A stretch of 64,000 nt of DNA from contig MU853181.1 in assembly GCA_033085395.1 (NCBI GenBank), positions 248,001-312,000 of the forward strand, given 5' to 3'. The DNA comes from Xanthoparmelia taractica. Taxonomy: Eukaryota > Ascomycota > Lecanoromycetes > Lecanorales > Parmeliaceae. A program made the position numbers and the translations under genes. Below are positions 35,656-46,794 of this stretch, in pieces (position 1 is the first letter of the stretch; each line of letters opens with the position of its first letter). A model generated the notes under the pieces. The model was given only the letters and a program-made list of their open reading frames with translations, searched no databases and was not told the origin of the DNA.

Positions 35656-36606
35656 ATGACCAAATCCTCGAAGCGCAGCTCTGTGCTGCGCGTCATCACT
35701 GCGCCAGCCAGATCTGTGTCTTATGCCTCATGGTTGTATCCTTTGAAGGTACAGATACACATGGTCCTCGCTACATCCCTGATATACTGACACGCAAGCT
35801 ACAGGGTATTTACTATTTCTGCGCTCGTCCGTTCCTATGGCCACTCCTTCGCGCCCGTCTCCTTCCCTGTGCCCTATTGTCGCTTTTCGTGCTTACCAAC
35901 CTTTTCCTATGGACATATCTTCCTCAGGTACGGGTCAAACCATGACATTGGGGAGACAACAGCTGACCAAGACCAGGTTGCCCTTCTAGCAGTCTTTCAC
36001 GGCCACCTTGCATGGCTTAATGCTACTTTCCTGGTCCTTGGCGAAGGGGCCGCCATCGTCGCTCTTCTCTTCGAAGCCTTCTTTGTCGACGAGACTCTTG
36101 TTGACGTCTTCGACGCCGTCCTCATCAATGAAGGCTATACAGACCTGGTTGCATCTTCTCGTATCCTCGACCCCAGTGGCAAGGACCCTGTACAGCAACT
36201 TGGCAAACCCACAATTTCTACTGTCTATTCGCCCTTCTCCTTCCGACAGATCGCCGAATTCATCATCTTCCTACCTCTCAATTTGATACCGGTGGCGGGC
36301 ACGCCTATGTTTCTCCTTCTAACCGGATATCGAGCGGGCCCGCTGCAACACTGGAGGTACTTCAAGTTGCTAGATATGACGAAGAAAGAGAGGAACGCAT
36401 TCATCAAGCAGAGACGGCTGCGATATACGTGGTTCGGGACTGTAGCATTGCTGCTACAACTGGTGCCCGTATTAAGCATGCTGTTTCTCTTCACTACAGC
36501 TGCAGGGTCTGCATTGTGGGTCGCAGACCTCGAGAGGAAAAGACGAGCCTTGGAGGCAACAGGCGAGGATGAAAGCAGCGAGCGATACGCGGATGATCCG
36601 TCCTGA
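35656..36606 (+). CDS. EI24/RRT8-like (LDS family) polytopic membrane protein
   Basis: Three exons: 35656-35748, 35805-35927 and 35977-36606 (introns 56 and 49 nt), 281 aa. The start was chosen because splicing the first intron, which has a clear branch site (ACTGAC), gives a continuous PARSVSYASWLYPLKGIYYF entry into the first membrane region. Family signatures: LLRARLLPCALLSLFVL, the long hydrophobic loop with FLPLNLIPVAGTP, LLTGYRAGPLQHWRYF and a Lys/Arg-rich loop before the last helix. Yeast relatives Rrt8 and Lds1/2 sit on lipid droplets or ER and support spore-wall synthesis. A similar lipid-droplet or ER role is inferred. Confidence 0.82.
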
Positions 36607-37545
36607 CATCATTATTCCTTCCCCATTTTTCTTTAATGAATGAAGACTGGGTGTCCCTTTGCGGAAAGAGCCATCGTTACCGGTACACACAAAGCGGAGT
36701 TGAAGTCACTGTCGTGGTAATTTAAGCCCTTCAGCTCATCTCCTATCAGGGCGGCTCTTTTTTGACGGATTCTGCCATGGTCTTTGCTGGCCCCCTAAGG
36801 CTTCCTACTATGAGCGTCGGCAGCGGAAAGGCAGCATCGAGACCCGATTGGATTGACCTGTCAATAGCGTGTGTCGCTCTATGTAGGCTTGAATCCCACG
36901 ATTCATTAGGGAAATCTGCCCTCGTCAGAGCTCAAAACTTGAGCCAATGATTGCGAGGTGAACCTTACTTTGCATGTATCTTCCCAGAGTGTCTAGTGGT
37001 CCGCTAGCGGTCCTCAACCTCTCGCTACCTAGGCCATTGCACAGAGAGCAGAGAGAAGAGCAAGAACGTGAATGTGTCAAATCTTACCGTTCATGTACCT
37101 CAAAAGCTTTCGAAGTTGCAGTGGCGTCGACGAAGAGTAACAGTCGGCTCATGCAAGGATTCTAGATGGTTACCTCCTGGAAGCGCATCGTTGGCCCGAC
37201 GGACTACTTGTTGCACTATCACGTACTACAAGTTCAATGCCTTGCGAAACTTCAAGTAGTGACCAAATATACGATTACTACGTTGGTAATTGCAAGTCTA
37301 GAAACGTTCTCAATTGCGGGTGCCAAAGTAGAGGATGTGTCTTTCATATCCCTACAATTTAGAAAACAAGAGCCTCGAATGATGATCAGACGCTTGAGCC
37401 AAGATGATTGAGAAGCTCTTGAGCTGTCAACCCGCCCTCCCTTATTTTTTCTCACTGCAGCACAGAAACGAGCTTTTCTATTTTTCTTCTCACAGAAAAG
37501 GAAACAAGGAACAAAGAATTTGCTAGCGGCCGGGAAGAATGTGTC
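36607..37545. other. Intergenic, no supported gene
   Basis: About 0.9 kb of short ORFs without recognisable features. Confidence 0.45.
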
Positions 37546-38116
37546 CGAGTCCTTCAGTGATCATGGCTAGCGACGACGGCAAAATAAATGAAGATAGAAT
37601 CTATTCAACAGTGGGCATTTCTCTGCCGTCTCTACGGCCTTTGGCATTGGCACAAGTCTCATCACTATGATCGAGGTGAAGCACAGCTTCAATACCCAGG
37701 GCCCTCAGACTTTGATAACTGTGGTGTTCTTACCTATAAGTCATGTCCCATGACTGAACCGCCAGGACCGACAGACAAAGCTCGTGTTGTCCATTCTCTT
37801 GGCCTTCACCAACGTCTATCCCAACCGCCTATGGATAGGTCGCCATCATCCAGGATTCTACGTGCTGGGAAAGGGCATCGGGTTCTTAAGCTCCCTTGCC
37901 CTTCTCCTCACGAATGGGGTTATTCTCGGCGATCTGAACACCTACGCTCATAACAGCAGAACGATCCTCTTAACTTTACAACGCCCTTTCCTCGTTCGTG
38001 TAGGCATTAATGCTCTGACCAGAACTTCGTGTCCTACTGGTCACCAGCAGGCCGACAAAGAATGGATAGCGCCATGTACCTCATCGTTGGCTTGTGAACC
38101 GTCCTTCGCCAGTTGA
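37546..38116 (+). pseudogene. Broken gene for a small polytopic membrane protein (possible)
   Basis: Reading successive frames gives hydrophobic, protein-like stretches: SAVSTAFGIGTSLITMIEVK and TLITVVFLPISH, then LSILLAFTNVYPNRLWIGRH and GFLSSLALLLTNGVILGDLN, then after a possible intron NFVSYWSPAGRQRMDSAMY. An in-frame TGA at about 37749 separates the first two blocks and I find no intron of normal size that removes it. It may be a decayed gene or a gene with very short introns. The family is not recognised. Confidence 0.35.
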
Positions 38117-38248
38117 GTTCAAAAAGCTTGCGAACCTCCTCGAATCTCATGCTGTCTGCCCGCACTGCAATCGCACCTGGCACTACCAGACAGAACGAGT
38201 GAGCGATGAAGTAGGGTAGCCTCTTCTTGGACAGAATAAAAAAGGGAC

Positions 38249-39100
38249 ATGGAAGCGAATCCCAAGGGTGACGGAGCTATCCGTTTCGAGGACGATGCAA
38301 AGGGTACATCCATGGCCAAAGCTCTTGAGTGGCCAGGGCTTCACACACCAAAGGAAACTGCATGGAATCCAGACGCAACTGAGTCAGTACAGAAACCGTA
38401 TAACCTTGCCGATCCTCACAGCCTTCAACTACTTACTATCGGTGAGTTTAGATATTCTTATGACGGGGACTTTTAGCAAATTCCTTAGAAATTTTGCCGA
38501 TCGACGATGACCAAGCACAGTGCGTGGATGATGGGTGTGCATGTATGAGTGAGGTACTAAGGCTGTGTGGCAGATATCTCTGCGGCTGTCACATAACAAG
38601 TTGCTGATGGACGAATTTTCTGGTCTCAATTTTCAGTATCTCCCAATGTTCTTGCCCCTGTGCCCCTTTCGACTGCCACTCCGGTGGTGGCGGGGGGCGC
38701 GGCCGCTAGCCTCGGTTAAGAGGACTAACTGGGCCCCACGCTGCAGCACATTGTCATGGCATTGGCCACCAATTCCAGCGACTTGCAAGCATTCGCCACT
38801 GATTTCTACATGCGTATTAATACTCTTTCCATAAGCGAGATCAACTCCCTACCGTTCCTTCCACGATTGGGCGTGCCTTCACCATGCTATTGACAGAAGA
38901 GGCAGCTGCACAGTACGGTCACTGGACCTTGACAGCTGCAATTCACCACACCCGCACGTGTAAAGAGTTCAAGGTGAACATGAGTGGAAAGGATTGGCAA
39001 GAAGTTGGCAATCTGTTCCAAGCGTGGACCGATTTGTGCCGTTACCCCGTTGTGCCTGCGCAAGGGTTGCCATGCTACTCGTTTATTCTCTAATGCCGCC
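38249..39100 (+). pseudogene. Frame-broken hypothetical gene (possible)
   Basis: A start at 38249 opens a polar stretch (MEANPKGDGAIRFEDDAKG) ending at a consensus 5' splice site near 38442. Downstream pieces look coding but lie in different frames: VSPNVLAPVPLSTATPVVAG; IVMALATNSSDLQAFATDF with RINTLSISEINSLP; then TVPSTIGRAFTMLLTEEAAA and HTRTCKEFKVNMSGKDW. The last two join only by a frameshift near 38852. No family recognised. Either a pseudogene or a gene with unusual introns; the decay reading is an inference. Confidence 0.35.
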
Positions 39101-39219
39101 ACTACTGCAGGGCCGTGACGGCCTATTTGAATCAAACAACATCTCCCCTCAAAGCCGTAAGTCGTGCAGTCTCATTACCACCGTCCCATTTCAATCTCGT
39201 GATCTCTCATTGATATAGG

Positions 39220-40873
39220 ATGTACCTCATTTCTTCCCTTGTTCTCGCCTTTGGCATAACCTCCTCTGTGCAAGCAGCGCTATCTGGATATGCTCCTGTG
39301 CCAATAACTTGTCCCAGCACGCCCTTGGTTCGCAGTGCAACAGGAATATCTGCCTCCGAGACATCATATATTTCATCTCGCGCCCCAATTGCGTCTGCCG
39401 CGCTTGGTGCGTGGCTTCAAAAGGTAAATTCGGCATTCGGCACTACCAATCTGCCAGCAGTAGCCCTCACTACCAGCGGGGGTGGCCTGCGCTCTCTCCT
39501 CACCGGTGCCGGCGTTATCCAGGCTTTGGACTCACGAGACAGCAATGTTGGCACAAGTGGTCTTTACCAAGGACTTACCTACCAAGCCGGTCTTTCCGGA
39601 GGAGGGTGGCTTCTGTCATCCATCGCTGGTAATAATTACCCTACCATCTCAAACCTACAGAACACCCTTTGGACAACCGCATTTGCGGAGAGTCTTTTTG
39701 TGCCGGCCAATTTAGAGGTTGAGGGTGCTTATGCTCAGATTTCGGCCGACGTTGTTGCCAAAAATGCAGCTGGCTACCCGCCTACTCTTGTTGATGTCTA
39801 CGGAAGACTCTTGGACTACCAGCTATTGAAGGGGCCGGACGGGGGTGTTGCCGTTGAACTATCCTCGGTGACTGGCTTCTCCAATTTTACCAGCAACAAC
39901 GTGCCATTCCCGATCATCACCGCCACCAACGTCGAGACAGCGACTGGAGTCTGCACTCCTCCAAATAACACAGTCATCTATGAGTTCTCGCCTTACGAAT
40001 TCGGAAGCTTTGATTCCGGTGTCAACGCCTTTACACAGACAAAGTACCTTGGAACATTCCTGTCGAATGGCTCTCCCACCAAAGCAACTTGTGAGACCAA
40101 CTACGACAACCTCGGTCATTCTCCCTTCCCAATCTCATCTCAACAAGCAGCTAATATTCTCAGGCTACATCCTTGGCACTTCCTCCGACATCTTCAATGA
40201 GCTCTGCTTCACTTTTCCGCTCATCGCCACTGTCCCTGGCATCCTCGCCAATCTCTCCGCCATCGTAGCACAGACCCACGCCTTGACATTCATGGACGAG
40301 TACGCGACTTATCCCAACCCCTTTTACAAGTACACCCACTCCAGCCTCGTGCAGGGACAAACCGAACTAACCCTCGTCGACGGCGGCGAATCCCACCAAA
40401 ACAATCCCCTCTTCCCCTTCCTCCAGCCCGCTCGCAACATCGGTGTCATCTTAGTCAACGACAATTCCGCCGACACGAGCGACAACTTCCCCGACGGCAG
40501 CGAACTGTATCAGACGTACATGCAAGCACAACTCGCAGGCCTGACCAAAATGCCTGTCATACCGCCCCCGGCAACGTTCCTAAGCCAAGGCTTGAACCAA
40601 AGGCCCACGTTTTTTGGATGCAACGACACGAGTAAGATCACGATGGTGTATCTGCCGAATCACAATTACACCTTCCCAAGCGGTGAGAGTACGGCGAAAG
40701 TAGAATATCTACCGTCAGAGACCAGTGGCATGATCTTGAATGGAGGCCAGGTGGCGACGATGGGTGGAAGTGCGACGTTTCCTACCTGTTTGGCGTGCGC
40801 GATTTCGAAAAAGACTGGGAACGCGTTGCCGGCTGCTTGTACAAGCTGCTTTAGTACTTTCTGCTTTAATTGA
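39220..40873 (+). CDS. Secreted lysophospholipase/phospholipase B (cPLA2-type fold)
   Basis: Two exons, 39220-40114 and 40164-40873 (49-nt intron, phase 1), 534 aa. Signal peptide MYLISSLVLAFGITSSVQA. The catalytic dyad is visible: nucleophile Ser in GLSGGGW (about residue 126) and Asp in LVDGGE (about 371), with the oxyanion Arg in TSGGGLRSLLTGAG. Other family blocks are PFPIITATN, YEFSPYEFGSFD and the Cys-rich C-terminus CLACAISKKTG...CTSCFSTFC. Fungal PLBs strip both acyl chains from phospholipids outside the cell or at the plasma membrane. At 534 aa it is slightly shorter than typical (about 600) and has no GPI signal, so it is probably released. Neighbouring secreted enzymes fit extracellular nutrient release. 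Confidence 0.94.
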
Positions 40874-41844
40874 TGATGTCTGGATTCATATCGGTTTCAT
40901 TTACTTTACGAATTTGGGTACATGTGGTGTTACTGCGCGGCTGTGAGCGATCTGACCTTCATTCTGTTCTTCTAGTACAAATATCTGTAGTCACGTGTAA
41001 GTGATTGAAACAGAGAATGAAACTTACTTTCGTACCCTATCAAAAGCCTTAATTTGACCCGTGCAGCGCGTGCCAAGCCGGTATCTTAATCTTGGGCCTA
41101 AAAGGCGACCTCCTCAAACGCGAAAGCATTTGATATTTGAAAGGGCATCTTCGACCAATGTATTATTCCTAGATTCATAGCTTTTGGCGCGTTTGGCAGT
41201 CTAGAATAGACTCACTTCGGGACTATCCGCTTGGGATTTAGGAAGTAAAGAAGCTATTCCTGGTACAGAGATACATTTGACGCTCAGCCAACCACATGAA
41301 TGAAACGCGTCCTGGGCGGGCTCAACCTCAAACAACAGCCGCCCAGCTTTTCCCTAAACATCAGCCATTGACCAACAGACATATCCTCCTCATGGACATA
41401 CCGAACCTCAAACATGCTATATTCAGCTGCCTGGAGATAAGGATACCTCTGCCATTCTTATCAACGTCACAGCAGCCGCTCACTCAACCCATTTCATTGC
41501 AGCGAAGGTCTCAATTGTGTTCCTCAGGCTATTTACAGCTTGATTCCAGTGTTTCAAGAGTATCGTGATTCCATGCCCTCTCATTATATGACTCTTGTAT
41601 CGTTGCATCTCTTGTGAAATGCCGCAGGACCCTCCACATTCTCTCTGGTCTCATCTACGGTCTGCCTTGCGCTTTCTAGATTTCCTTCTCTTCTCTGTCT
41701 GCTCTCCATTTCCTTGTTTTCTCATATCATAATCGCCATTTTCATTTGTTCGACGCGACAGCGAGCACTTTGTATTCCTACTCTTAATACCTCTTGCTTG
41801 AACAGGCTTCTGCTCATCGGCTCTCACATTATTTGTACTCCAGT
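40874..41844. other. Intergenic, promoter of the CBM19-like gene
   Basis: No gene supported. CT-rich tracts from about 41570 to 41840 precede the start codon and resemble a long fungal 5' UTR. Confidence 0.45.
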
Positions 41845-43833
41845 ATGCGGTCTCGAATAATAGTACTGCTGGCAGTATGTTCTAATCTCGCTGCGGCCGG
41901 AGTTCTCCGACACAATCTAGCTCGCGCCCAGTGAGTATAGCCATGCTCGGGCTGTGCTCAAAGTCTTACGCTGACAGACTCAAGACATCACAATGTCCCC
42001 CGGTTCCTCAACCATACAGAGCTGCCTTCGACTCCTGCTCAAATCCAAACCTTGACCACCCTACCGATATCTTCCTCGTCGATAATACCCTCGATCACCG
42101 CCAGCCTGGAAACCTCAGTGTTCGCCGCGACTTCCTCAACATTACCTACGGCGACGCCATTGACGCCTGACATGGTGTCCAGCAGCAGCCCTGCTGCAAA
42201 CGTTCTTGCCACGAGCGCGCTGGGCCAAGTACTGATGACATCATCAACTCCCCCTACAACAGTATCCACAGCAGCTGGATCAGAGCTTTCCGAAGCGGGG
42301 AGTGAGGCAACTCCAAACAGTCCCGAGGCCGCCGTTGCGCAGCCTGCGGAGACTTTGTCAACCATGTTCAACCTTGCTGGGAATCCCTCGAACGACCTGC
42401 AGACCTCAACTAATGCACAGTCATTCTCATCTACGTTATCATCCCCATCTAGCACAAGCTTGTCAACAATATCCGACATCCCATCCACAACCAACACCCC
42501 AAACCAAACGCCATCTACTTTTGAAGTACCTCCAAACACCTCTGCAACAGTTGGTACTAGCCAAGTTATGTCTTATCCTACGAAACCCATACCAACCTCT
42601 TCTTCAATTGCTGCCAGTCAAGCTCCCACTCCAGTGGTTGTACCGGTACCCATATCTTCCGGCCTAGTTCAAGTTCTAGGCGCAGGTGGCGATACAGCGG
42701 ATGAATTCGCGCCAGTCACACTCGACCCAAGCTCACCGGCGCCCACCGGAACTGCGAAATACCCTACCGCGGAGAACGGAAATACTGCAATGGCCGCCGG
42801 CTTCAACAGTGTTTACAAGACGTTGAACGAGGACAGCCCTTGCAACCCTGGTGACCCGAGCCAGGCGTATGCTTGCGTTGATGGGGAGATTGCTGAATGT
42901 CAATCCGATAATTCCTACGTATTGAAGAGTTGTCCTCAAGGCCAATCTTGTTACGCGCTTCCAAAGGCATCAGGTTCGACTGGGATTGTGGTACAGTGCG
43001 CTGTTCCAAGTGAGGCATACAGTATGCTTGCTGGTCTAACGTCTTCCACTGCCGGTCCCGTAGCCGTTACTCCGCAGTCAGCCCAAGTCTTGCAGGTGGA
43101 GGGAGGTCTTAGCCAAGCAACACAAAGCTTGAGCGCGCAGAACCCTGTGCAACCCGTTACATCCTCTACCTCGGCACAGGCGACGATCCAGAGCCAAAGT
43201 ATGGCGCCCACTCCTGCGTTACTTGCCGTGACCACCACACCTTCGCAAGATCAGGGCTCTGATGCAATCAATAAAGCCACCGTGTCAACGACGACATCCT
43301 CTACATCAGTGCAGTCAGCCTCCCAGAGTCAGTCACAGGCCCATGGTTCTCCAGTATTTGCTTTGACGACAACAGCTCAACAGGTCCACGACTCCAACCC
43401 TTTGAGCAGTCCTCCAATATCAGATACTTCGCCATCAATACCCTCCACTACAGCAGCTGTTCTATCAATCCCACAGGCATTGTTTGCCGTTGTCACCGCA
43501 CCTGAGAACAATCCAGCCTCGTCTAGTGAAACGAGCAAGCAAACCTCAGTCCCTATTTCCCAAGCGTCACAATCCTACCCAGGGATTTCGACACCTGTTA
43601 TACAGTCTTCTGCGATGTCCCCACAGGCTAATCTTGACAGCCTTCAAGTCACAGAAGCAAGTATCCCAAGCACATCCACATCAAGTGCTGATGCTGCCGC
43701 CATCACATTTGCTCCGACGGGACTGAGGGTGAATGAAAAGGTTGCAGTAGGGAATGGTCAGGCTACGGTAACTGTCACGGTAACAGTCACGACAACGGAG
43801 AGGCCTGCTCCCGTTACCATAGTTGCTTCATAA
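41845..43833 (+). CDS. Ser/Thr-rich secreted protein with CBM19-like chitin-binding domain
   Basis: Exons 41845-41930 and 41985-43833 (54-nt intron; the AG at 41983-41984 is required to keep frame with the long second exon), 644 aa. Signal peptide MRSRIIVLLAVCSNLAAAG. Two Ser/Thr/Pro/Ala-rich arms flank a central Cys domain at roughly residues 265-345: AAGFNSVYKTLNEDSPC, AYACVDGEIAEC, SCPQGQSCYALP and GIVVQCAVPSEA. This matches the CBM19-like module of fungal wall and secreted proteins, which binds chitin. The C-terminus is VTVTVTVTTTERP without a GPI signal. The distal arm has SIPQALFAVV, close to the repeat of the minus-strand mucin-like protein at 32.6 kb. A wall-associated or chitin-shielding role is inferred. 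Confidence 0.8.
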
Positions 43834-44568
43834 TTGCTCATTAGCGGCATGCGTTTTGGCGTTGTGCAGGGGTTCACAATACCCAATCAGTACATAGATC
43901 TCTAGGTTGGACATTGGTCCTTGCCGCTCGTTAGATAAGAAATTCTTGTATTTACCTTGTCAAATTTAATTAAATTCTTCGATTACATTCATCCCGGAGG
44001 TGCGCATCGAGAGCTGAATTGACAAGACTTCGCCCTGATCCTTGGCACCTCAGCTCCTTCCATTTGCAGCCAATCGCTCCGAGCCGGGGACATGCCGAAT
44101 TTAGTAACGCCACTTGCGCGCCAAATCCTCGACCAACGACAACCCTCAACGGCGCTACGTGCAACCTATGCGAACAACTTACCTTCGGACCTGCTAAGAA
44201 TATCTTGTCGGTCGACGTTTTATTGAAGGCCAATCACGTTACAACAATGTCTTGCGTCGGACGTGGGATGGACCGAGGGACGGCAAGGAACAAAGGACGA
44301 TCCATGTCACGATCACCCTCCACCTCTCATCCAGGCACATGACTGAGCCAGGGGGCTCTGCTGCGATAAAGCATGACGTACGGGCTGCCCTTATGATGCA
44401 TGCAGCTTTCAGGATAGATCATATAGTGTACCTGAATGTAGCAGGAGGAATCGCACATGAGAAATACCAGGCCCGTTAAGAAGGCCTTACTCGCTCTGTC
44501 CTCCCCTTCCTCAGATCCAAGCTGTGTCTGCTTGTCCCTCTTTCCATACACTCATATAATCAATCAAC
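43834..44568. other. Intergenic, promoter of the S1/P1 nuclease gene
   Basis: Terminator of the CBM19-like gene, then the promoter and leader of the nuclease gene. No gene supported. Confidence 0.5.
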
Positions 44569-45479
44569 ATGCATTCGGCTAAAACACTTGCGGTGTCTTT
44601 CCTCTTCGCGCTGCCATGCGCTCATGCCTGGGGCACCGTTGGCCATGCGACTGTCGCTACGATAGCCAATAACTACCTGACCTCCACGGCAAAGACGTAT
44701 GTGGCGGACATCTTAGGGCAGGACGTCTCCATGGCTTCAGTTGCCAGTTGGGCGGACGATTACCGCTATACAACGGCAGGAAAATTCAGCGCGCCCTTTC
44801 AGTGAGTCCTCTCACCACCACATTCCTCATATGACTCCCGCTAACCAGAATCTACACCAGCTTCATCGATGCAGAAGACTCACCTCCAACCACTTGCTCC
44901 GTCGATCTTTCCCGCGACTGCACTACGAAAGGCTGCATCCCGTCCGCCATCGCAAACTACACCACCCGCGTCCAAGACACCAGCCTCTCAGCCACAGACC
45001 GCAAGCAGGCTATGGAATTCCTGATCCACTTCCTCGGCGACGTCACGCAGCCCCTACACGACGAAGCGGAAGAAGTAGGCGGCAACGACATCTCCGTCAC
45101 TTGGAACGGCGCGACTACAAATCTCCACGCGTGCTGGGACACACAGATGGTGGAGAAGCTTGCCGGTGGGAAAAACAGCACGGCGACACTGAACTCGTTT
45201 GCGGCTTCCCTGATCGCGGAGATTGATAATGGGAAATATGCGAGTCAGAAGGCGGATTGGATAAGTTGCTCCGATATCACGACTGCTAGCGCTTGTGCGC
45301 TTGAATGGGCGCAGGACGCCAATGCGTTGAATTGTCAGTATGTGCTGCAGAATGATGAGTCGGGCGTGGAGCTGGATGGTACGTATTATACGGGGGCGGT
45401 GCCTTATATTCAACTCCAGATTAGCAAGGGAGGGTACAGGTTGGGGGCTTGGCTGAATGCTTTGGCGGCGGCTGCTTGA
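44569..45479 (+). CDS. Secreted S1/P1-type zinc nuclease
   Basis: Two exons, 44569-44801 and 44861-45479 (59-nt intron, phase 2), 283 aa. The signal peptide is cut before WGTVGH, so the mature protein starts with Trp, whose main chain and His side chains bind zinc. Further zinc-ligand motifs: SWADDYR, HFIDAED (restored by splicing) and FLIHFLGDVTQPLHDE, then NLHACWDTQM. These enzymes cut single-stranded DNA and RNA and release 3'-phosphates at acid pH. Length and cysteines are normal. Located 3.7 kb from the lysophospholipase; together they would free phosphate from dead cells. Confidence 0.95.
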
Positions 45480-46794
45480 TGGATGGGTACTCTGCGGGTT
45501 TTATGATACACATTTGGATATACGATCGCAGTACAGTATACTATATTCCTATAGCACACGCCAGAGTAGATTTCCTAGCCTACTTCTATACAAGTTCAGC
45601 GTCAGGACGCTTGAACCCTTTCTTTCCCTCTCCATGATAACGGATCTAAAGTCGGCGTTGAAGCAAAGGCATTTAGTACTGAATGCTCAGCGTCCACATG
45701 GTTCTTTTAGGTGAGAGCTAGACTCGTTTAGTCAAGCGCGGAGGGGTTTGGCGATTATATAGAGGTACTTTACTTTACTTTACATTATATCGACCAAGCT
45801 CAAAGAGTCATAAGAGTCTAGCCGAGGCCAGGCCAGGTCCGTTCGCAGCGTCTGATATACGTACGTCGGGCTTTTCACTTTTACGCTTTGAATACCTTGT
45901 TAATCAATCATGAGCGATATATACCTTACATAGCCTTACAACTCATCTCAATCCAGTTCGAATGATCTCACAGCTTTCATTTGGAAAACCTATTTTGTAC
46001 GAGCACGTGGACGTCCAAGACCCATCACGAATATATCGCTCAAGGAGCTGCTTGCTGGACTTCGTTTCATTGTTATATATATATATATGTGGCGTACTAG
46101 TATATATCTATAGCATCGACATTGGGTTCTCAACTTCTACTCTCGCGAGAGGAATTGGTCAGCTGCCTTGCGGTCGGTCTCTCGTACATTTGATCTTCTT
46201 CGGATGGGATTTGTTGGAATTTGGCACTACTCAGCCCTATCGCTTGTATGTAGTCAGATTTTTCAGTAGCTACAAACCATCCGTCACCCACATTTGCAAC
46301 AGGATTTTTACGGTTCAGCATGGTGTAGCTCTTTATGAGGCTATTTGGTGTACGAAGGAGGTTAGTCATGCCTTGAGGAAATGTGCGGAGATTTGTATTA
46401 TATTTAGTAGTGTGCTTTGTACATTTTTCGTTTTCGGTTTATTACCTTGGCCAAATGCGAACTGAGCTGCGGAAGTATGCCCCAGGTGATGCAGGTAGCT
46501 GCGAAGAGACTATGAAAATGCAAGCTTGAGGATACTTATGAGGTACCTGACGTTCACGGGAGCTCAGACTTGGCAGTCATCATACCCAAGATTCTATGGA
46601 ACGGCTGCCTGTAGGGAGCAGAAGACGATATTCAAGCTAGCGAGAACTACGTCATTCCAAGCCGATATGCCTCCTATAACACCTACATGCTCTTTCACGT
46701 CCGCGATATCATTATAGCTGCCCATATACCTCTTCGTCAGCCTACTTTGTTACAGTGGCTGATCAAACACGACTCAAACTTTTTCTTTTGATAA
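45480..46794. other. Intergenic with AT-rich and microsatellite DNA
   Basis: Holds a (TACTT)-like run near 45763 and an alternating TA run at about 46074-46088. ORFs here have no recognisable features. The two flanking genes converge on this region, so the AT-rich DNA is not a promoter of either. Confidence 0.45.

Noticed and set aside
45962..46465. Plus-strand ORF of 167 codons in AT-rich DNA
   Set aside because: Crosses a TA microsatellite, is rich in Tyr, Phe and Ile from composition, and has no domain.
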